Assembly: GCA_945911015.1 (NCBI GenBank)
Contig: CAMDZW010000029.1
Location: 1 to 46,133 of the forward strand
Direction of reading: 5' to 3'
Source: an uncultured Propionibacteriaceae bacterium
GTDB taxonomy: Bacteria > Actinomycetota > Actinomycetes > Propionibacteriales > Propionibacteriaceae
Length of the DNA: 46,133 bases
Numbering within the stretch: the first letter of the stretch is position 1; each line of letters begins with the position of its first letter. Positions 8,491 to 16,841 of this stretch are shown here, one piece after another. The notes below the pieces were generated by a model. That model ran no database searches and was not told where the DNA came from. It was given only the letters and a program-made list of their open reading frames with translations. Position numbers and translations under genes: made by a program.

Positions 8491-8493
8491 GGC

Positions 8494-9279
8494 TCAGATG
8501 CTGCGCAGGACTGCGACAACCTTGCCGAGGATGGTCGCGTCGTTGCCGTCGATCGGGTCGTACGACGGGTTGTGGGGCATCAGCCAGATCTGGCGACCCA
8601 TCCGGCGGAAAGTCTTCACGGTGGCCTCGTTGTCGAGCAGAGCCGCAACGATCTCGCCATTGTCTGCGGTCGGCTGCTGCCGCACGACCACCCAATCCCG
8701 GTCACAGATGGCCGCGTCGACCATCGAGTCGCCACGGACCTCCAACATGAACAGGTTGCCCTCGCCGACGAGCTGCTTGGGCAGGGGAAAGACGTCCTCG
8801 ACCGCTTCCTCGGCCAGGATCGGGCCACCGGCGGCGATGCGACCGACCACCGGGACATTCACCGCCTCGGGGTTGGTGTCGTAGGCGCCGGACTCGTGGA
8901 TGCGGGGCGCCTCCTCCTCATTGCCGGGGATGATGACCTCGATCGCACGCGGGCGATTGGGGTCGCGACGCAGGAATCCCTTCTCCTCCAACATCTTCAA
9001 CTGGTACGACACCGATGACGGGCTGGCCAGTCCGATCTTCTCGCCGAGCTCACGCACGCTCGGCGGATAGCCGCGAGTGGCCACCGCCTCACGGATGACC
9101 TCCAGGATCCGACGCTGACGTGCAGTCAGGCCATCGGCATCGGCAGGACCGTCGGGCAGCGCGGAGATCGAGGCGCCGGTTGCTGCCAGCTGGGCCCGGA
9201 TCATGGCCTTGCTCGGGCGTCCTCGCCGTGGCTTGGGCATGGCTTGGTGTCCGTCGATGGTTCCGTCTGTCGCATCCAT
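8494..9279 (-). CDS. lexA: SOS repressor LexA
   Basis: A 261-aa repressor and self-cleaving serine protease. The N-terminal winged helix (about residues 51-117) includes [14 protein letters not shown], the recognition region [20 protein letters not shown] and [11 protein letters not shown]. The C-terminal S24 domain shows the Ala150-Gly151 cleavage bond in VGRIAAGG, the nucleophile Ser185 in GDSM and the general base Lys222 in EATVKTF. RecA filaments on single-stranded DNA trigger self-cleavage. The first 45 residues are a charged extension found in actinobacterial LexA; a second possible start is the methionine at residue 14. An upstream LexA box supports autoregulation. The GH76 gene follows after three bases. 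Confidence 0.97.
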   Translation of the reverse strand: MDATDGTIDGHQAMPKPRRGRPSKAMIRAQLAATGASISALPDGPADADGLTARQRRILEVIREAVATRGYPPSVRELGEKIGLASPSSVSYQLKMLEEKGFLRRDPNRPRAIEVIIPGNEEEAPRIHESGAYDTNPEAVNVPVVGRIAAGGPILAEEAVEDVFPLPKQLVGEGNLFMLEVRGDSMVDAAICDRDWVVVRQQPTADNGEIVAALLDNEATVKTFRRMGRQIWLMPHNPSYDPIDGNDATILGKVVAVLRSI

Positions 9280-9311
9280 GGGGGCAGCCTACGACCTCGA
9301 GGAGGCTCAAT

Positions 9312-9325
9312 CAAACAACTGTTCG
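9312..9325 (-). promoter_or_regulatory. LexA box upstream of lexA
   Basis: CAAACAACTGTTCG matches the Gram-positive consensus CGAAC-N4-GTTCG except for G to A at the second position. It lies 33 bp upstream of the lexA ATG, in the expected autoregulatory position. Confidence 0.7.
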
Positions 9326-9594
9326 CCGCGTGTCGCCGTCGCCGCGAGCGCGTCATCGACAAGCCTCGGTCCGCGCCAAGGGCGGGATTCCGGGGCGGTC
9401 GACACCTGAGTCGTGCGCCGACCTTGGGGGCTCTCGGTGTTCCAAGAACGGCATGGCGGTGGGATGTGTGCGCGGTGGGGCGGTCGGCCGCGACTGTTGC
9501 GTCGGGTCAGGGCGGGTCCGATGTCAGACCCTGCTGTTTGGATGGATCCATGACCACGACACCAGACACGCACAGAACAGGTGTGCGGATTCGC

Positions 9595-9644
9595 TTGCAT
9601 GAATCGACGTCATGTTGCAATATGGGTGTCGAACGGATGTTCGA
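9595..9644 (+). promoter_or_regulatory. SOS promoter with perfect LexA box
   Basis: The 16-bp sequence TCGAACGGATGTTCGA (9629-9644) matches the actinobacterial LexA consensus TCGAAC-N4-GTTCGA at every defined base. Just upstream are TTGCAT (9595-9600) and CAATAT (9618-9623), which could be -35 and -10 elements 17 bp apart. The box ends 16 bp before the ATG of the small membrane protein at 9661. The rest of the 381-bp lexA/9661 interval holds no gene that I can support. Confidence 0.88.
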
Positions 9645-9660
9645 GACAGGGGTGGTTGGG

Positions 9661-10068
9661 ATGACGACAATGGTGAGCACCGATGTGATGGCTCCCACTG
9701 GGATGGCGGTCACGGGGGCGACGTCACGGGCAGACATCCTCGATCGGCCGCGGGTGCGCCGTCGGCCGACGTCGAGTCGGCGTGGCCCGATTGCTGTCCC
9801 GGTCTCGGGGACTCGTCGCCCCGGTGGGGTTCCCGCCCCGACTCTGGCCGCCGGCAGCCGTGTCCACGGTCCGCAGGCCCATGGGCGGGCCGGGGGATCG
9901 GACTCCGACACCTGGGAGTGGACCGATCGAGGTCTGGCCGTGGTGATGGGACTCGGGCTGATGGTGGTGCTGGCGGCCCTGGTCGCCATCGTCACCGTGA
10001 CCCTGGACGTCACCAGCGGTGACGATCGTGCCGCCGACCAGGTGTCGGCGGTTTCTGTCCAGCCCTGA
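9661..10068 (+). CDS. small SOS-controlled single-span membrane protein (putative division inhibitor position)
   Basis: A 135-aa protein. Residues 1-89 are polar and rich in Arg, Pro, Gly and Ser. A single transmembrane helix spans about 91-113 (GLAVVMGLGLMVVLAALVAI). A short acidic tail of about 22 residues follows. The ATG at 9661 was chosen because it follows a perfect LexA box and a GGGGTGG ribosome-binding region. In many actinobacteria the gene between lexA and nrdR, divergent from lexA, encodes the SOS cell-division suppressor (YneA, DivS, Rv2719c type), usually with a LysM domain after the helix. This protein occupies that position and has the promoter and topology but no LysM domain. 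It may be a minimal version. The function is inferred from context only. Confidence 0.72.
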   Translation: MTTMVSTDVMAPTGMAVTGATSRADILDRPRVRRRPTSSRRGPIAVPVSGTRRPGGVPAPTLAAGSRVHGPQAHGRAGGSDSDTWEWTDRGLAVVMGLGLMVVLAALVAIVTVTLDVTSGDDRAADQVSAVSVQP

Positions 10069-10530
10069 TCAGGGGAGGGGCCCGAGCACCAGGTTGCGGA
10101 ACAGAGTCCACGCCACGCCGAGGACCACCGAGGCCACTAGGGCGACCGTGCTGACCTGCAGCCGACGACGGCGCAGCGGAGCCGCCAGTCGTGTGGCCAA
10201 CCAGCCACGGTGTCCAGTGACCAGCTCAACCACCAACCAGACCCCGACCATCGTCGCGATCACCAGTCCGACCAGCGCTGCCGGGTTGTACCAGAACGCA
10301 GTGGTGAACTGCCCGTGGAGGAGTTCGGCGCCCATCCGGGTGCCGCCACAGAACGGGCAGTCCCAACCGGTCAGGGTTCGCATCGGGCAGCCGATGCCCA
10401 GGCCCGTCAAGGAGTAGATCGTGCTCAGGCCCAGACCACTGGCCGCAACGATCCCGAGTGTGACCAGTCCGCCACCGGGCCGCCGCGGACGGTGCGCGGC
10501 CCGCTCGACTGTCGGCTGTGGGAAGGGCAC
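10069..10530 (-). CDS. DUF2752 family membrane protein
   Basis: A 153-aa membrane protein. The diagnostic motif is [19 protein letters not shown], a cysteine-rich loop (about residues 50-68) between predicted helices, typical of DUF2752. Hydrophobic segments lie at about 24-44, 82-104 and 122-143. The family is widespread and its function is unknown; the CPxCG arrangement suggests metal or redox chemistry, but that is not established. The start was set at the GTG giving [11 protein letters not shown], because further extension runs into the nrdR promoter region. Its stop abuts that of the small SOS gene (stops at 10066-10068 and 10069-10071), so the two converge with no room for a separate terminator. 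Confidence 0.8.
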   Translation of the reverse strand: MPFPQPTVERAAHRPRRPGGGLVTLGIVAASGLGLSTIYSLTGLGIGCPMRTLTGWDCPFCGGTRMGAELLHGQFTTAFWYNPAALVGLVIATMVGVWLVVELVTGHRGWLATRLAAPLRRRRLQVSTVALVASVVLGVAWTLFRNLVLGPLP

Positions 10531-10563
10531 GGTCCCAGTATGGCCCCTCCGCGGTGCGCGATG

Positions 10564-10610
10564 TTGCACCGGTGTCGACCCCCGACTACGGTTGACCCAA
10601 GATGTAGTAG
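10564..10610 (+). promoter_or_regulatory. possible nrdR promoter with NrdR-like box
   Basis: TTGCAC (10564-10569) and TACGGT (10587-10592) are separated by 17 bp and could be -35 and -10 elements. Next to the expected start of transcription is CAAGATGTAG (10598-10607). This differs at two positions from the NrdR-box core CWATATATWG. A weaker palindrome, CCACAGGTTGTGG (10630-10642), lies about 32 bp further on, close to the spacing of paired NrdR boxes. Autoregulation of nrdR is possible but unproven. Confidence 0.45.
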
Positions 10611-10677
10611 TTACGGGGCTGTTGTTTTGCCACAGGTTGTGGTGGTGACCATGGCTCTGTCGGACAGAAGGGTCACC

Positions 10678-11163
10678 ATGCACTGCCCGTACTGTCGTCA
10701 CGGCGACTCGCGCGTGCTTGACTCCCGTGTGGTCGAGGACGGCACTGCCATCCGTCGTCGGCGCGAGTGCGCAGCCTGCGAGCGGCGCTTCACCACGATC
10801 GAGCAGACGCAGCTGGTGGTGGTCAAACGATCCGGGGTCGTCGAGCCCTTCAACCGGGCCAAGGTGATCACCGGTGTCCGCAAGGCCTGCAAGGGACGTC
10901 CGGTCAACGACGACCAACTCGCCCATCTGGCCCAACAAGTCGAGGAGACCCTTCGTGCCTCCGGCCAGGCCGAGGTCCCGGCTGACGAGGTCGGTGTGGC
11001 GATCCTGGGACCACTGCGGGATCTGGACGAGGTCGCCTACCTGCGCTTTGCCAGCGTCTACCGACAGTTCGAGTCATTGGCCGACTTCGAGTCCGAGATC
11101 ACCCAACTGCGCGAACGCGTCAACCAGCGCGCTGCGGCCGAAGCCGCAGAGCTGACAACCTGA
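10678..11163 (+). CDS. nrdR: transcriptional repressor NrdR
   Basis: A 161-aa repressor of ribonucleotide reductase genes. The N-terminal zinc ribbon [17 protein letters not shown] supplies Cys3 and Cys6, and ECAACERRF supplies the second pair (about 31 and 34). The ATP-cone domain starts at [20 protein letters not shown] and senses ATP/d[20 protein letters not shown] is the highly conserved end of the domain. The ATG was chosen because every NrdR begins directly with the zinc ribbon; the longer open frame upstream is not coding. Length is normal for the family. No nrd structural gene is present in the window. Confidence 0.97.
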   Translation: MHCPYCRHGDSRVLDSRVVEDGTAIRRRRECAACERRFTTIEQTQLVVVKRSGVVEPFNRAKVITGVRKACKGRPVNDDQLAHLAQQVEETLRASGQAEVPADEVGVAILGPLRDLDEVAYLRFASVYRQFESLADFESEITQLRERVNQRAAAEAAELTT

Positions 11164-11188
11164 CCGGCCATTGACGCGTGGTACGGGT

Positions 11189-12490
11189 ATGAACAGCTCC
11201 CAGCTCAACCTCGCCCCGACTGGACTTGGACCGACTGGACCTGGACTGTCTCGACGTGCCCTGCTCGCCGCAGCGGTGGCGGCTTTTCCTGTGGCCGCTG
11301 GTCTGAGTGGCTGCACGAACGTGGCCGAGGCGCGTTCGAGTCTGGACCGACTGCCAGCCAGTGACCCGGGGGACCAGCCCCGCAGAGGTGCCGATGGTGC
11401 GGCACGGCTGGCCCAGGGACTGTGGACCGGCCCGGAGAACCTGGTGTTGTCGCCGCTGTCGATCCAGCTGGCGTTGTCGATGGTCCGCAACGGCGCCGCC
11501 GGGCAGACGGCCGCCGAGCTAGATCAGCTGCTCGGCATCGACGACCTCGACGCCTACAACAGTGAAATGAACACTCTGGCCCAACTCATCCAGTCCCGAG
11601 CCGGCACCTTCGGCGACGAGAAGGAGGTGCGGGTCGAGCTCGCCAACGCCATGTGGGGTCAGAAGGACATCACCTGGGCCGAGCCCTTCCTTGATGCTTT
11701 GGCGCAGTACTACGGCGTGGGCGTCAATCTGGTCGACTTCGCCGACAATGGTGGCGCCGTACGGGCGATCAATTCCTGGACCGAGGACCACACCGACGGC
11801 CTGATTGAGGAAATCGTCACCCCCGAACTCGTCACTCAGGACACCAAGATGGTGCTGGTCAACGCCATGGCGATCGCGGCCAGCTGGCGTGTTCCTCTGG
11901 TCGAGCTGCCCGAACCGGCACCGTTCACCACCGGTCAGGGGGAACAGGTCGAGACCACCATGTTGACCGGCACCACGACAGCCTGGTGGTCCGACGAGGT
12001 CTGTGAAGCGACTCGGATCGGCTGTGTGGGCGGCGACCTCGCCCTTGCGGTGGTCCGGCCACGTGACAGCGTCGCCGAGGTTCTGGACCACTGGGCCGAC
12101 GGGGGTCTGGCCGAAATGCTCGGCGGCGGGTGGCAGAAGGCGCAGGTCCGGCTGGAGCTGCCCGCCTGGGAGCAGGAGTGGCACGGGAGCCTGATCGACC
12201 TTCTGGCCGGGCTCGGGGTGAAGACCGCTTTCACCAACCAGGCAGACTTCTCGGCCATGACCTCGGACGAGTCGTTGCTGATCGGATTCGTCGAGCATCG
12301 GGCCGTGCTCAGTGTGGACCGGCACGGGCTGAGCGCGGCCGCAGCGACCGCGATCGGCATGGAGCCGACCAGTGCAGAGGTGCCCGAGATCACCGAGGAA
12401 CTCACACTGGACCGCGACTTCCTCCACGTCCTGCACGACCGGACCACGGGCACGGTGCTCTTCCTGGGGGCCGTCAACGACCCGCGCTAG
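11189..12490 (+). CDS. serpin family lipoprotein (serine protease inhibitor)
   Basis: A 433-aa bacterial serpin. The leader holds SRRALLAAAV, a hydrophobic core and the lipobox LSGC (lipidated Cys42), so the protein is probably anchored outside the membrane. The serpin core begins with SPLSIQLALSMVRNGAAGQT, with the conserved asparagine/serine helix-B region. The hinge is GLSAAAATAIG and the C-terminal signature is LHVLHDRTTGTVLFLG. Counting from the hinge, the predicted scissile bond falls near Thr-Ser in MEPTSAE (inference). The alanine-rich hinge suggests a true inhibitor rather than a non-inhibitory relative. A TTG at 11171 could extend the N-terminus by six residues. It follows nrdR by 25 bp but is functionally unrelated. 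Confidence 0.88.
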   Translation: MNSSQLNLAPTGLGPTGPGLSRRALLAAAVAAFPVAAGLSGCTNVAEARSSLDRLPASDPGDQPRRGADGAARLAQGLWTGPENLVLSPLSIQLALSMVRNGAAGQTAAELDQLLGIDDLDAYNSEMNTLAQLIQSRAGTFGDEKEVRVELANAMWGQKDITWAEPFLDALAQYYGVGVNLVDFADNGGAVRAINSWTEDHTDGLIEEIVTPELVTQDTKMVLVNAMAIAASWRVPLVELPEPAPFTTGQGEQVETTMLTGTTTAWWSDEVCEATRIGCVGGDLALAVVRPRDSVAEVLDHWADGGLAEMLGGGWQKAQVRLELPAWEQEWHGSLIDLLAGLGVKTAFTNQADFSAMTSDESLLIGFVEHRAVLSVDRHGLSAAAATAIGMEPTSAEVPEITEELTLDRDFLHVLHDRTTGTVLFLGAVNDPR

Positions 12491-12514
12491 GGGCGTCGGG
12501 CACGAGAAGGCCGG

Positions 12515-13396
12515 TCAGGTCAGGTCGAACCCCAGGTCGAGTGCGCGGGCGCTGTGGGTCAGCTCGCCGACCGCGATGTAGTCCACACCGGTCGCTGCCA
12601 CCTCGGCGGCGGTCGCCAAGGTCAGCCCACCGCTGGCTTCGAGGGTGACCTCGGGATGGTCGGCGGCCAGGGCGACCGCCTCTCGGAGACGGTCTGGATC
12701 CATGTTGTCGAGCAGCACCATGCGGGCTCCGGCGGCGATTGCCTCACTGACCTGGGCGAGGGTGTCGCACTCCACCTCGATGTCGATTTGCGGTGCCCGC
12801 TCACGGACCGCGGCGAAGGCTGCACTGATCGAACCGGCTGCCGCGACGTGGTTGTCCTTGATGAGTGCGGCATCGCCCAGCCCCATCCGGTGGTTGATCC
12901 CACCGCCGCACCGGACCGCGTACTTCTGCAGCACACGCAGCCCGGGCACCGTCTTGCGGGTGTCCCGTACGGCGGCCTGGGTGCCGGCCAGGGCCTGCGC
13001 CCACCGACGGGTCAGGCTCGCCACACCGGAGAGTTGGCACACCAGGTTCAACATGGTGCGCTCAGCGGTGAGCAGGGTCCGAGTCGGTCCGCTCACTTCG
13101 AGCACTGCGTCACCGGCCGTGATCGGGGTCCCATCGGCGATCAGCACCGTGCAGGTGACCGGGGTCTGCATCTGCTCGGACAACTCCTCGACCGCCGCAA
13201 CCGCAACTCCGACCCCGGCCAACACACCGTCCTCCCGGGACACCATCCGTGCGGTGGACACCGCGTCTGCGGCGATGGTGGTCGTCGTTGTCACATCGTC
13301 GCCCCAGGCCAGGTCCTCGGCGAGTGTGGCCCGCACCAGTCCCCGTACCAGATCGGGATCGAGACCATGGCTGCGCAAGAGCTGATCGGTCGACAT
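12515..13396 (-). CDS. nadC: nicotinate-nucleotide pyrophosphorylase (carboxylating)
   Basis: A 293-aa quinolinate phosphoribosyltransferase. It converts quinolinate and PRPP to nicotinate mononucleotide, CO2 and pyrophosphate, the third step of de novo NAD synthesis. Family motifs are LAEDLAWGDDVTT, TLLTAERTMLNLVCQLSGVA, RDTRKTVPGLRVLQKYAVRC (substrate-binding Arg and Lys residues), GGGINHRMGLGDAALIKDNH, EVECDTL, LLDNMDPD and LEASGGL near the phosphate site. Length is normal. Its ATG shares one base with the nadB stop (TGATG), making it the last gene of nadABC. It converges with the serpin gene, with 24 bp between them. Confidence 0.96.
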   Translation of the reverse strand: MSTDQLLRSHGLDPDLVRGLVRATLAEDLAWGDDVTTTTTIAADAVSTARMVSREDGVLAGVGVAVAAVEELSEQMQTPVTCTVLIADGTPITAGDAVLEVSGPTRTLLTAERTMLNLVCQLSGVASLTRRWAQALAGTQAAVRDTRKTVPGLRVLQKYAVRCGGGINHRMGLGDAALIKDNHVAAAGSISAAFAAVRERAPQIDIEVECDTLAQVSEAIAAGARMVLLDNMDPDRLREAVALAADHPEVTLEASGGLTLATAAEVAATGVDYIAVGELTHSARALDLGFDLT

Positions 13397-15000
13397 CAGG
13401 CCACCTTCTGAGCCGGGACCGGCTCCTGGTCCACGGGTACGAAGGACTCACTGGTCCACTGCCACGACTGGTGACGAAGCCAACGCGGGTCACGGGAGGG
13501 ATGGTCGCCCCGGCGGTGGCAGCCCCTGGACTCGGTCCGGGCCAGGGCTGCGGCGACCAGGGCACGGGCACTCAACAGCTGGTTGGCGGCCTCGACCTCA
13601 GCCAGGCTCGCCGGTGCGGTCGCCCCTGCGCTCCGGGGCGACGCGTCGAGCGCGGCGTGCTCGAGTCGGTCGGCGAGTGCGGCGAGGCCGTCGCCGGTCC
13701 GCAGCACCGAGGCGTCGCGGCCCATCCAACGGCCGAGGTCCGCGACCTCGGGCACCGCCAATGGAGCAGGCTCGCGATACGAGGGGGTTCGGCCCACCGG
13801 TCCGGCGACCAGAAGTGCAGCGACCCGTGATCCTGCCACCAGTGCTTCGGTGAGCGAGTTCGAGGCGAGGCGGTTGGCCCCATGGACCCCGGTCGCGGCA
13901 ACCTCGCCGACGGCATACAGGCCCGGCACCGAGGTGCGGCCGTGCAGATCGGCGGCCACCCCACCACAGTGGTAGTGGGCGCCGGGTCGCACCGGGATCG
14001 GCGTCGTCGCCGGATCGACACCACGCTCGCGGCACAGGGCCTGGATGGTGGGGAAGTGGTCGTCCCACATGTCGGCCCCCAAGGCGGTGCCATCGAGCAG
14101 GAGGTGGTCAACCCCGTCACGCAGCATTCGCTGCTGCATGGCGGCCGAGACCACATCGCGCGGGGCCAGGTCACCGAGCGGATGGACACCGCTCATCACC
14201 GGTTCGCCACTGAGGTCGCGCAGGACAGCGCCTTCTCCCCGTACGGCCTCCGAGACCAGGACCCCGCGTCCGGGTGCCGACAACAGCGTCGGGTGGAACT
14301 GCATGAACTCGACGTCGCGGACCACCGCACCGGCCCGCAGCGCGAGCGCCAGCCCGTCACCGGTGGACGTGGTCGGATTGGTCGTGGCATCCCACAGCTG
14401 CCCGATCCCGCCGGTGGCCAGCACCACCGCATCGGCTTCGACCAGACCGGGCCCACCTTCGGGCGACAGGGTCGTGACGCCGTGCACCCGGCCGGCCGGG
14501 TCGAGGAGAGCGTCGACGGCGATGGTGTTCTCGACCACCCGCAGGAGTCCTTCGGTGCAGAGCTGCTCGACAGCAGAGGACAGGACCCGGCTCACCTCGG
14601 CACCGCTGGCGTCACCGCCGGCATGCACGATCCGCCGCGCGTGGTGGCCGCCTTCCAGGCCGAGCGCAAGGCCGCCGTCGTCATCCCGGTCGAACTGGGC
14701 CCCGAGAGCGATCAGGTCTGCGATCGCATCCGGTGCTGCGGCGACCAGTTCGGTCACCGCCTCCCGATCGCACAGGCCGGCGCCGGCCTCGAGGGTGTCG
14801 GCCAGATGTTGGTCGAGGCTGTCATTGGGATCCTCGACTGCGGCGAGCCCACCCTGGGCCCATGCGGTCGATCCGCCGCCGAGAGCGGTCTTGGTCATCA
14901 CGATCGTGTCGATCCCGGCCCGGGCCAGACCGACCGCAGCACTCAGCCCGGCCGCGCCGGTCCCGACCACCAGGACCTGGCAGCGTTGGTGGGCGCTCAC
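13396..15000 (-). CDS. nadB: L-aspartate oxidase
   Basis: A 534-aa FAD enzyme that oxidises L-aspartate to iminoaspartate for NadA. The N-terminal dinucleotide fold is [40 protein letters not shown] binds the dicarboxylate side. [18 protein letters not shown] and the active-site stretch [18 protein letters not shown] follow, then [20 protein letters not shown] and NSLTEALV for FAD. The C-terminal helical domain contains [20 protein letters not shown]. The start is a GTG whose GTGA overlaps the nadA stop. The enzyme is cytosolic, and oxygen or fumarate is the electron acceptor in this family. Confidence 0.97.
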   Translation of the reverse strand: MSAHQRCQVLVVGTGAAGLSAAVGLARAGIDTIVMTKTALGGGSTAWAQGGLAAVEDPNDSLDQHLADTLEAGAGLCDREAVTELVAAAPDAIADLIALGAQFDRDDDGGLALGLEGGHHARRIVHAGGDASGAEVSRVLSSAVEQLCTEGLLRVVENTIAVDALLDPAGRVHGVTTLSPEGGPGLVEADAVVLATGGIGQLWDATTNPTTSTGDGLALALRAGAVVRDVEFMQFHPTLLSAPGRGVLVSEAVRGEGAVLRDLSGEPVMSGVHPLGDLAPRDVVSAAMQQRMLRDGVDHLLLDGTALGADMWDDHFPTIQALCRERGVDPATTPIPVRPGAHYHCGGVAADLHGRTSVPGLYAVGEVAATGVHGANRLASNSLTEALVAGSRVAALLVAGPVGRTPSYREPAPLAVPEVADLGRWMGRDASVLRTGDGLAALADRLEHAALDASPRSAGATAPASLAEVEAANQLLSARALVAAALARTESRGCHRRGDHPSRDPRWLRHQSWQWTSESFVPVDQEPVPAQKVA

Positions 15001-15971
15001 TCGCCACCTCCGGGCGTGCCGATCTCGACCATCCGTTCGACCGATCGGCGCGCCTTCGCCGCGGTGGTCGGATCGACCGTCACCTCATCGCGGCCGTGTT
15101 CCAGGCTCGCCAGGACCTTGTCCAGGGTGATCTGCTTCATGTAGGGACAGGCCGCCTGGGGGTTGACTGCCTCGAAAGTGGTGTGGCTGTTGACCTGGCG
15201 CAGTTGGTGCAACATGCCGACCTCAGTCGCGACGAGCACCGTGTCGGCCGTGGTCTCCCGGGCTGCGTCGAGCATGCCCTGGGTGGAGGTGATCGTGGTC
15301 CGGCCCTCCGGTAGGTCGCCCCGCGAGTCCAGCCACAGGGCCGAGGTGGAGCACCCGCATTCGGGGTGGACGTAGAGCTCGGCCTCCGGGTTTGCGTCGA
15401 CCGCACCGATCAGGTTCTCCGGCGAGATCCCGGCGTGGACGTGGCATTCGCCGAGCCAGACGTGGATGTTGTCGCGGCCGGTCATCCGGCGGACATGGGC
15501 ACCGAGGAACTGGTCGGGACAGAACAGGATCTCCCGGTCCGCTGGGATCGACCTGATCACCTCGACCGCATTCGACGAGGTGCAGCAGATGTCGGTCTCG
15601 GCCTTCACTGCGGCCGTGGTGTTGACATAGGAGACCACCACCGCGCCGGGATGTTCGGCCTTCCACTCTCGCAGCTGGTCAGCGGTGATCGAATCCGCCA
15701 GCGAGCACCCGGCGGTCTCGTCCGGGATCAGGACCCGCTTCTCGGGGGAGAGCAGCTTGGCCGTCTCGGCCATGAAGTGGACGCCACAGAAGACGATCGT
15801 GCTCGCGTCGGCGGTCGCGGCGAGGCGGGACAGGCCGAGTGAGTCGCCGACGTGGTCGGCGATGTCTTGGACCTCGGGGACCTGGTAGTTGTGCGCCAGG
15901 ATCACGGCATCGTGTTCGGCGGCGAGCGCGCGGATCCGTTCCGCGGTGCTGGCGGTGGTGGTGATCGTCAT
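14997..15971 (-). CDS. nadA: quinolinate synthase
   Basis: A 324-aa 4Fe-4S enzyme that condenses iminoaspartate with dihydroxyacetone phosphate to quinolinate. Motifs include [58 protein letters not shown] and ITSTQGML. The likely cluster ligands are cysteines in [14 protein letters not shown] and ACPYMK. The ATG at 15971 was chosen because it follows AGGAG at a five-base distance; the longer open frame upstream runs antisense through nrtR. It is the first gene of nadABC and overlaps nadB by four bases. A palindromic site 14 bp upstream is a probable NrtR operator. Confidence 0.97.
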   Translation of the reverse strand: MTITTTASTAERIRALAAEHDAVILAHNYQVPEVQDIADHVGDSLGLSRLAATADASTIVFCGVHFMAETAKLLSPEKRVLIPDETAGCSLADSITADQLREWKAEHPGAVVVSYVNTTAAVKAETDICCTSSNAVEVIRSIPADREILFCPDQFLGAHVRRMTGRDNIHVWLGECHVHAGISPENLIGAVDANPEAELYVHPECGCSTSALWLDSRGDLPEGRTTITSTQGMLDAARETTADTVLVATEVGMLHQLRQVNSHTTFEAVNPQAACPYMKQITLDKVLASLEHGRDEVTVDPTTAAKARRSVERMVEIGTPGGGE

Positions 15972-15984
15972 GGCGACTCCTGGG

Positions 15985-16007
15985 GTTATCGACTTGCAGT
16001 CGGAAAC
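15985..16007. promoter_or_regulatory. putative NrtR operator between nadA and nrtR
   Basis: A 23-bp palindrome centred at 15996. The arms are GTTATCGACT and AGTCGGAAAC around TGC, symmetric at eight of ten positions, with a perfect CGACT/AGTCG core. It lies between the divergent nadA (start 15971) and nrtR (start 16032) genes, the classical place for NrtR control of NAD synthesis, with ADP-ribose acting as anti-repressor in characterised members. Confidence 0.7.
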
Positions 16008-16031
16008 TGGTTCTGACGCTAGCATGACGTC

Positions 16032-16745
16032 GTGCCCGAACACGAACCGTCCCGCGAGGTGCCCACCTTTCGCCATGAGGTGTTGGCCACAGTCTTCCGG
16101 GTCGGCAAGGTCGACCGCACCGGTCCACTCGGGCTCCATGTTCTGGCGTGGCAGCGGGCCCGTGAGCCCTACGAGGGCCGCTGGGCGTTGCCGAGTGCGC
16201 CCCTGCAGTCGGACGAGACGATGGAGGAGTGCCTGGTGCGGACCCTCGCGGCCCGGGTTGACCTCGCCGGCGTCGCCCATTCCGAACAACTGGAGACCCG
16301 CTCCGACCTCGGCCGGGACCCGTTCCGACGCACGGTCGCCACCGCCTATCTCGCCCTGGTGCCCACCGATGTGGATCCGGCCCTGCCGGACCATGCCGCT
16401 TGGCGACTGGTCGACACGCTGCCCCCGATGGCCTTCGACCACGCCGATGTGGTGACCGCCGCCGCGCAGCGACTACGAGCCAAGCTCAGCTACACCAATC
16501 TCGGTTTCGCTCTCGCTCCGCCCACCTTCACCATCAACCAACTTCGCGCGATCTACCGTGCCGCGCTCGGCCATGACCTGGACGCCACCAACCTGCAACG
16601 CGTACTGCAGCGGCGTGGCCAACTCGAGGCCACCGGTCGTACGGTCGCCGCGGGCCCGGCCGGTGGTCGGCCCGCCACCGAGTACCGCTTCACCTCTCGG
16701 GTGGCGCGGACCACCGACCCCTTTGCCGTGCTCCGCCCGTCATGA
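16032..16745 (+). CDS. nrtR: Nudix-related transcriptional regulator NrtR
   Basis: A 237-aa regulator of NAD metabolism. The N-terminal half (to about 145) is Nudix-like: [32 protein letters not shown] and [17 protein letters not shown]. The Nudix box is degenerate, as expected for a sensor rather than a hydrolase. The C-terminal half is a winged helix containing [41 protein letters not shown] and GRPATEYRF, the signature of NrtR. It starts at GTG, immediately divergent from nadA with the palindromic operator between. It is expected to repress nadABC when NAD is sufficient. Confidence 0.9.
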   Translation: MPEHEPSREVPTFRHEVLATVFRVGKVDRTGPLGLHVLAWQRAREPYEGRWALPSAPLQSDETMEECLVRTLAARVDLAGVAHSEQLETRSDLGRDPFRRTVATAYLALVPTDVDPALPDHAAWRLVDTLPPMAFDHADVVTAAAQRLRAKLSYTNLGFALAPPTFTINQLRAIYRAALGHDLDATNLQRVLQRRGQLEATGRTVAAGPAGGRPATEYRFTSRVARTTDPFAVLRPS

Positions 16746-16841
16746 CCGTCCACCATGCCCCGTCCGCGGTGCGACATCCTGTACGAGTAACCGGTTGCTG
16801 GCCGTTACGATCATCGTCACGACCACCCCGAGGAGTACCTG

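Noticed and set aside
6730..9018. 762-codon open frame on the plus strand
   Set aside because: Antisense to the Gfo/Idh, GH76 and lexA genes, low-complexity composition; a by-product of high GC.
9244..9660. N-terminal extension of the SOS membrane protein
   Set aside because: It contains the LexA box and promoter elements and lacks conserved-looking composition. The ATG after the box was preferred.
15972..16442. Extension of nadA upstream of 15971
   Set aside because: It crosses the operator and nrtR on the opposite strand. The ATG with AGGAG gives the family N-terminus.
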